The notes under the pieces were generated by a model that was not told where the DNA came from, searched no databases, and worked only from the letters and a program-made list of their open reading frames with translations. The position numbers and the translations under genes are program-made. A stretch of DNA of 64,000 bases from Epiperipatus broadwayi. Lineage: Eukaryota; Onychophora; Udeonychophora; Euonychophora; Peripatidae. Shown here piece after piece: positions 58,101 to 64,000 of this stretch (within the stretch, counting starts at the first letter, position 1; each line of letters starts with the position of its first letter). The stretch is from contig JAQFVV010006256.1 of NCBI GenBank assembly GCA_028023455.1, forward strand, positions 434,001 to 498,000, in the 5' to 3' direction.

Positions 58101-60133
58101 TTACATTTCATTAATTAATACCTATCCAAATTTATTTAAATTAAAGAACGGTGTGTAGTATATCTGACATTGATTGATAATTTAAATAAGTTGAAGATTT
58201 GATTGATTTGAACTGCAATAATAATAACTTGATGGCAACATAACAAAAGGAATGAATTTATACCCATAAAATCTTATAATCAGAATAATGACAAACCGAG
58301 ATTTCAAAGTACTAATATAATATATATTTATTATACTTATAAGTGTCATCATACAAAATATGTCAATGCTTGTCTACATAACATGGTTATACGTATTGGA
58401 CTCACAATTACATAATTTAAAATTAATTAAGTAAATCAGATAACATTGTAATTAATCAATATTACTGCCTTTCAATTTAGCAAGCAATTGTGATCCATTT
58501 AAGACACAAATTAGGTTTTGATACAGCCAAATATATAATACATTGGTTTACTAAATATAAACAGTTGTTTAAGCAGTCTGCCAAGCACAAATCAGCAATA
58601 ATCCATCATTTTAGCCCTCAATAAACCCATAAATTTAACAAAATAAATCTATTCTCTTTATATATATATATATATAGACAACTGAATATGAATGAGTTGC
58701 GTTAAGTTATGAATGTGGGAAAACAAATGTTTATCTTACATAAATAATCATTCTATATTATATGTGATTAATTAATTAACTGGATTGGCTAATGAAAGAT
58801 GTGCCATCACGGTAGAGAAAGCATTTCAGATTTATAGAGAATAAATAATGCTAAAGGTGGTATGACATGGCCACAATAAAAGAATACATAAGGTGATTGA
58901 CGATCTTCAAAGAGGCTTTGCTGGGAGAAGTCAAAGAATGAGAGAGCATGCTGACACACTGATCAAAACATATTTCTGCATAACAATAAAAGTTGATGTG
59001 CTGGGATGGCTAATCCATGTGTGCCTATGCATATTTTAATGGCAGTATCTGAAAAAGGGAAATCCCTAGTAGAAAATACATCTACTTTTAAAGGAGACTA
59101 ACATTATTGGATTAGTCTTATTTAAAATTCCGCAGGTCCTGAGAGTTAAATAGCAAAGCACGAATAATAATAATGACAACTGAATAATTGTAACCATAAA
59201 GTACATTATACCGTATACATGCATATATATATATATATTGTGCAAATAAATGTGAATTCAATCCTGATTTAAATAGTTAGTTCTCTAGCATAATGGAATA
59301 TCCACAAAACCCAGGCAATCAATGAGTCTTATGAAAGTATGATATAAAAGAAACAATGAGAATTAAAACCAAATTTAAAGGAGTGGATTGTTTTCCCACA
59401 CTTCCAAACTTAAAATCTCTCATGGCTTAGAATTTATAACAAACAATGTTTATATAACAAAACGTTAAAATAAACCCTATATAAAAAAAAAACATTCACT
59501 TCTGGTGAGATTTTACAAAACTCTGCATGACAATTAATACTTAGGCACTAAAGATCATAAACGCTAGTGAGATATACAATGTACATACTGATAAAATTTA
59601 ATTTTAAATTCTCTATAATAAATTTTACCTAAAGAGCTAACTTTGGTTGAGGAAATTTGATGGATTTTGCTTAAATAATTTAATAAATTACATTTTCTTT
59701 TGAGAAATGATTACGGGTAAAGATTAATTGGTAAATAATAGGAAACAAACTTTTAAGATTATTCCTATCATTTAAATCATTTACAAAATAACAAACATGC
59801 AAAACTAAATGAGCTTCAGCTATTAAATACTTAGTGGAAAATCTACATCTGCAATAATCTTGACCGGAGAAAACAATAAAGTCTAGGGTTGTAATATGCT
59901 CTTTGAATTTTATACTTAACTTGGCAGCTTAGTCTAAGTCAACATTAAAATAAATAAATTGCCATATCAAAATAATATGGAGTTCTAATAAGATTAAAAC
60001 TTAAATTTTACAGAAAATAAAGTTAATGATGAATTTAAAGAAAAGTCGTATAGACATTACATATATAGATATTTTGCTCAAAAAGCGAATAAATGAGTAT
60101 AAATTAATCAAAGATTAATATTAATTTAGGACT
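55156..60133. other. AT-rich DNA, no gene recognised
   Basis: Nearly 5 kb with no supported exon or transposon. 57870-58115 is less AT-rich and has a 78-codon + strand frame (MSTCVLYWSKPCVYSRARI start), and 58790-59060 is also less AT-rich, but neither shows a motif, splice pair or second copy that would justify a call. Confidence 0.42.
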
Positions 60134-60555
60134 AAGGTTGTTAAAAGATCAGAGACTTGCGGCAAACGGGGTTACCTCAAAACATAACTGGAAACAGACT
60201 TCATTAAGGCAGGCATTCTTGACGCAGTTCAGTATCATGGGCTAGATGTTGACAGCACCAGAGTGGCATCGTGATCAGCTGGTGGAGACAGTACAGGGAA
60301 GCAAACAGCCTTCTTTACCCTGACATTATTTTTAGATGAAACTTAAACTCTTAATACTAATATGCTCTCAATTTGTTATCTGTTGTTCTTGATCAAATTG
60401 GGCTATTTATATGATCCAGCCCTGCTTTTCCAGATTCAGTACTCATGATGTTCACTCATGATTCCCCTCTGTGATATGCGTTTTCCTAGTGGCCTCTTCT
60501 ATTGGTTGGCCTCCTTCAGAATTGGACTTATCCTGCCAATATTGAACATGCCCTA
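60134..60555 (-). mobile_element. Possible solo LTR
   Basis: This GC-richer island of about 410 bp reads on the minus strand from TGTTCAATATTGGCAGG (60548) to CTCTGATCTTTTAACA (60139): TG..CA ends with TGTT(C/A)AA inverted tips. On the minus strand it contains CCAACCAATAG followed by CATATAAATAGCCC, a CCAAT-like and a TATA-like box, as in an LTR U3. CTAAG flanks both sides (60133-60137 and 60553-60557) and may be the 5-bp duplication, though a few bases then lie between it and the TG/CA ends. A host promoter on the minus strand is the alternative. Confidence 0.4.
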
Positions 60556-62912
60556 AGGATTTATTTGCTAATTAAAGAGAACATTAACACAAATCTGATT
60601 TTCATCTTAATTAAATTTCACAAGTCATTGTATTAAACAAAACCTATTTAATTGAGATTCATAATAAAAATTATATATAATTTTAAAAAAAGAATTTTAT
60701 TCACAAAAATTTGAGGAATTTATTATATTCTAGAAATAAGAAAGTTTATAATACTTACATTTAATAAGATTTTAATAATAAATTTATAAAGTATGACAAA
60801 ATTACAAAGTCTGCCTTATAAATATTGAATTGACTGTTTTTTACATATTATTTGAGTACATTTATTAAAACAAAATATAAAATATAACCTGACTAAATAG
60901 AAAACGGACTTTAATGAAAAACTTTAAAATATTTGTCACACTTTATAGACATCTAAGATTATGTTTACACTTATTGCCCATTTATTTTATACAGAATTAG
61001 TAATAATAACACAAATAGTTGAATATTATACCTTACAAGTACTGATTATAAATATTGATGATAAATTATATATATATACTGCCGCTTCAAGTGAGACGGG
61101 TGTCAGTTAACATATATTAGATTGGGTTCAAAGTCATACTAGTGCTACTAACATTAGTATTAGGGGAAGTGTAAATAGATATGATATTTACAGCTTCAGT
61201 ACATATATATGTTTTAGAACATTGAAACTAATCTATTTTATTACAAATTTAGTAATTAATGCAAATAAAAAATTTTTGAAAGAATTAAAATATTAAAAAA
61301 AAAATTCTTTGTAATGATAATTTTATAAATATTTTGACTTCAAATACAAATTCTAATAGTATTAATGAAGAATGTAATAATATAATAATAGTTAATGTTA
61401 TAAACAAAAAAAGACAAATTTCTAATATTTAAAAATTATTGTAAATTAACACAGAAATCTAAATATGTATGAAGAATTGTAATTTCAAATTACCTTCTTA
61501 TTCAAATTTAAAAGAAAATTATATTAGAATGAAATAATACAAAATATCTCTAAGCATTACATTGTTAAATTCCTTTTTTTTTTTAAAAAAAAATTTGATT
61601 CCAGATAGGAAAATCTTAAAATTCTCTTGAAATGTTTTTCAAAAAGACTGCTATTTTGAATTTTTAACATTGATGATGCTGCAGAGTAGATATTGTTCTA
61701 ACTTTATTTCAGCTTGCATTTACATCTTAAGTTTAGATTTCGCTTTTGATATCAGATCCATATTGTAAGCTAGGGACAAGGAGTCAATGAAACACCAAAT
61801 TGTTAAGTATTTTATGTTTTGCAACAAACAGCATTTACTCAATTTCATTTGTGTGAAGAGTGCAAGTTTAAATCAATTTGGTTTTACTTTTTTTTTCCAC
61901 CAGTTCTCTTTTATTATAATTTTGGCCAAAAGGAGTTTGTAATTTTGTGACTGGTCAGATAACAATATATTAAATTTACTATACAATCCCTAACATAATT
62001 ATAAAATACAGCAAATATTCAGTAGAATAATTATAATAAACTTTCTATATATTAAAAAGAATAAAAATTCATTTGTTTATGTTTTGTGTGATAAAAACAT
62101 TTATACACCCACACACATCCAATATTTAAATTTGAACTTCTGGAAAGATGGTCATCATGGTTTACCAATTTTCGGAGTTTGTGATTGTAATCTACCATAT
62201 GTGTAAATAAAAACCAAAATATTAAAATGTAACTGCATACAGTATTAAATAAGATAGGATATGTAGTTAATTTATAAATTTAGAAAGAGACAAATCTTTT
62301 TTGCATTATCTATTTAGATTCTTTTTAAATATATGTAAATGATATGAAGAGCTATAAGTCACAAAAAAAAAGTTCAATAAAAAATTGGTTTTAAAAAAGT
62401 AGTAAAAATGGATTGGAAAGTTATGGATAGAAAATAATGAGAGAAAATGATTATATAAAGTAGAAGGAGAAATAATAAATATGCATAGTCTACAATAGTT
62501 ATAAAATCTGACTAAGATATAGAAATGTATTTAATGTTGAAGAAAAGTTTATAAATAAATAAGAATTTAGCTATTAGTAAATTAATGGATAAAGGAAAAT
62601 GTTTAACCATTGTAAATCAGAAAATATACAGTGAATCTGTAGTAAAAGATTTAAAAAATGGAAACAATATGAATATTTCATTTTTTTAATGTTTAATGCT
62701 TGATTGTCTATTTAGCATTAAACTTTTTTGTTTTGTTTTATACATAACTTAACTGAACTATTCATTCCTTCATGAAACAAATTAGAAATAGCAATTCAGA
62801 ATCTCTTTATATATATGTGCAACTAATTATATATATATGTTAATATTTTTGGTATTATTAAATTGATCCTTATCAAAATCATATTTGAGACCAAGAAACA
62901 AGATATATATCA
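60556..62912. other. AT-rich DNA, no gene
   Basis: No frame, splice signal pair or repeat terminus is recognised. Confidence 0.42.
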
Positions 62913-63210
62913 ATAATTTTTATTCATCATTCATTAGACTAGAGATTATCCAATAATAAATAATATTTCTGTAGAGTAACTTTTACTACACTATTCTCTT
63001 GCAAGATAGGGACTGGTTTTTATTTCTATCCACTTTTAACACCTTGTGGAGGGATGTAATTATAAACATATGATCAAAGATATGAAAAAGATCTATGGTC
63101 TCTAAGATGTACATTTTGTGCTGAACCAGCACTCATAAGTTGACCCAGATCACGATCGCTTACACATATCTTTATCATTATTCATTGTATATATATGGAT
63201 AGAAAATTAC
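62913..63210. repeat. Diverged copy of the 63265 fold-back MITE
   Basis: CATTAGACTAGAGATTATCC, TTTCTGTAGAGTAA, TGCAAGATAGGGACTGGTTT and GGATGTAATTATAAACAT follow in the same order as in 63265-63541. The right arm is poorly kept; GAAAATTACTGTAG near 63202 may be its trace. Confidence 0.65.
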
Positions 63211-63264
63211 TGTAGTTTAATTGATAAATGTCAAATGTACTGCCTTCACAATTTTGACTGAAAT

Positions 63265-63541
63265 CACTTAATGAAAGTATATTAATTTTTATTAATTATT
63301 CATTAGACTAGAGATTATCCAATGATTAATACTTCAGTAGTGTAATTTTCATTACATCATTCTCATGTAAGGTAGGGAATGGTTTCTAACCACTTAACTT
63401 ATGGAGGATGTAATTATAAACATGACCATAGATAGACCTTGCATGAGTAGTGTAATGAAAATTACTCTACAGAAATATTCATTTTTGGATAATCTAGTCT
63501 AATGAATGACTTAAAAATTATTAATATACTTTCATTAAGTG
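63265..63541. mobile_element. Small fold-back MITE, ~100-bp arms
   Basis: CACTTAATGAAAGTATATTA at 63265 is matched inverted at 63522-63541. Arms continue through ATTCATTAGACTAG, GATTATCCAA and GTAATTTTCATTACA. The loop contains GGATGTAATTATAAACATGA. 277 bp, no coding function. The target duplication is not clear. Confidence 0.8.
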
Positions 63542-64000
63542 AAATGTGGCAATGTTGTGAGTGAAGCCTATTTGACACATCAATTAAATTAGTAATTTGC
63601 TATCTATATATTGCGATACTACAAAGCGTCACTGTCCGCAAAATTCCAAAGATTACCTAAATTATGGTAATCGATACAAGGGTGCTAGGCATACAGCCTA
63701 GCACTAGATCAAGAAGATTCTTCAATGATCGTAGTGTTACTTTATTTATGTATTACAGACACAATAAATTTCAAGACATTCTTATGCGGATTCTACTAAT
63801 TATAATTTATGTTCTTACCAGAGGACACCATAGCTGTTAATGATAATAATTAAATTAAAAACAAAGGCACTTAAGTATAGCTTTAAATATTTATTATACT
63901 CATTTTCACTACTAACTACCTTCCCAATTCCCCCTTTCATAGCATTCCAAGCTAGGTCGATCTATTTTTATGGCAAAATATGTAAATTTTAACTAGCATT
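63542..64000. other. Window-end stretch, nothing recognised
   Basis: AT-rich, slightly less so at 63590-63720 (ATACAGCCTAGCACTAGATC). No gene or repeat could be assigned. Confidence 0.4.

Noticed and set aside
57882-58118. 78-codon Cys/Ser-rich frame beginning MSTCVLYWSK
   Set aside because: The composition is interesting, but there are no splice sites, poly(A) signal, family resemblance or second copy to support it.
60180-60340. + strand frame in the 60-kb island
   Set aside because: It has an internal stop, and LTR-like ends and promoter boxes explain the composition better.

Overview
This is a very AT-rich (roughly three quarters A+T, estimated by eye) stretch of an animal nuclear genome. 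It is mostly intergenic or intronic DNA packed with decayed transposable elements. The clade cannot be fixed. Metazoan origin is supported by two + strand exons that encode the C-terminal end of adducin (the membrane-skeleton protein called hu-li tai shao in flies), by split genes with GT..AG introns, and by the repeat types present: Gypsy LTR elements, Merlin, pogo/Tigger-like MITEs, hAT and non-LTR fragments. An arthropod or mollusc would fit, but this is inference. No bacterial-style operon, CRISPR array, rRNA or intact tRNA gene was seen.

Layout. 1-8.8 kb: a non-LTR reverse-transcriptase scrap, then a minus-strand LTR element with 1.75-kb LTRs and a short gag-like interior (2489-7902), then one arm of a fold-back repeat. 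9.0-10.1 kb: the 3' end of another minus-strand retroelement. 12.4-17.6 kb: a complete-structure but dead Gypsy element (here Gypsy-1) with 5-bp target duplications. 19.3 kb: a second non-LTR RT scrap. 21.3-24.0 kb: a Merlin-superfamily DNA transposon whose catalytic half has been replaced by tandem repeats. 24.7-25.3 kb: the last two adducin coding exons. 26.9-32.3 kb: Gypsy-2, dead. 33.3-35.6 kb: a hAT-like MITE and two large palindromes. 37.1-38.7 kb: a second Merlin-like element with almost no coding capacity. 38.7-46.1 kb: almost featureless. 46.3 kb: a probable terminal coding exon on the minus strand with a downstream AATAAA. 47-55 kb: a badly broken Gypsy-3 with two pogo/Tigger-like MITEs and a fold-back element nested in or beside it. 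55-64 kb: AT-rich DNA with a possible solo LTR (60.1-60.5 kb) and a small fold-back MITE family (62.9-63.5 kb).

What is expressed here is probably only adducin and the unidentified minus-strand gene at 46 kb. Every transposon protein is interrupted. The most informative points are these: the Merlin assignment, which rests on transposase motifs, 8-bp target duplications and a second element sharing its termini; the unidentified lysine-rich terminal exon; the insertion of two nested elements into the centre of a perfect 30-bp palindrome; and a general tendency of this locus to carry local tandem duplications inside transposon genes. I found nothing that can be defended as a wholly new biological system.
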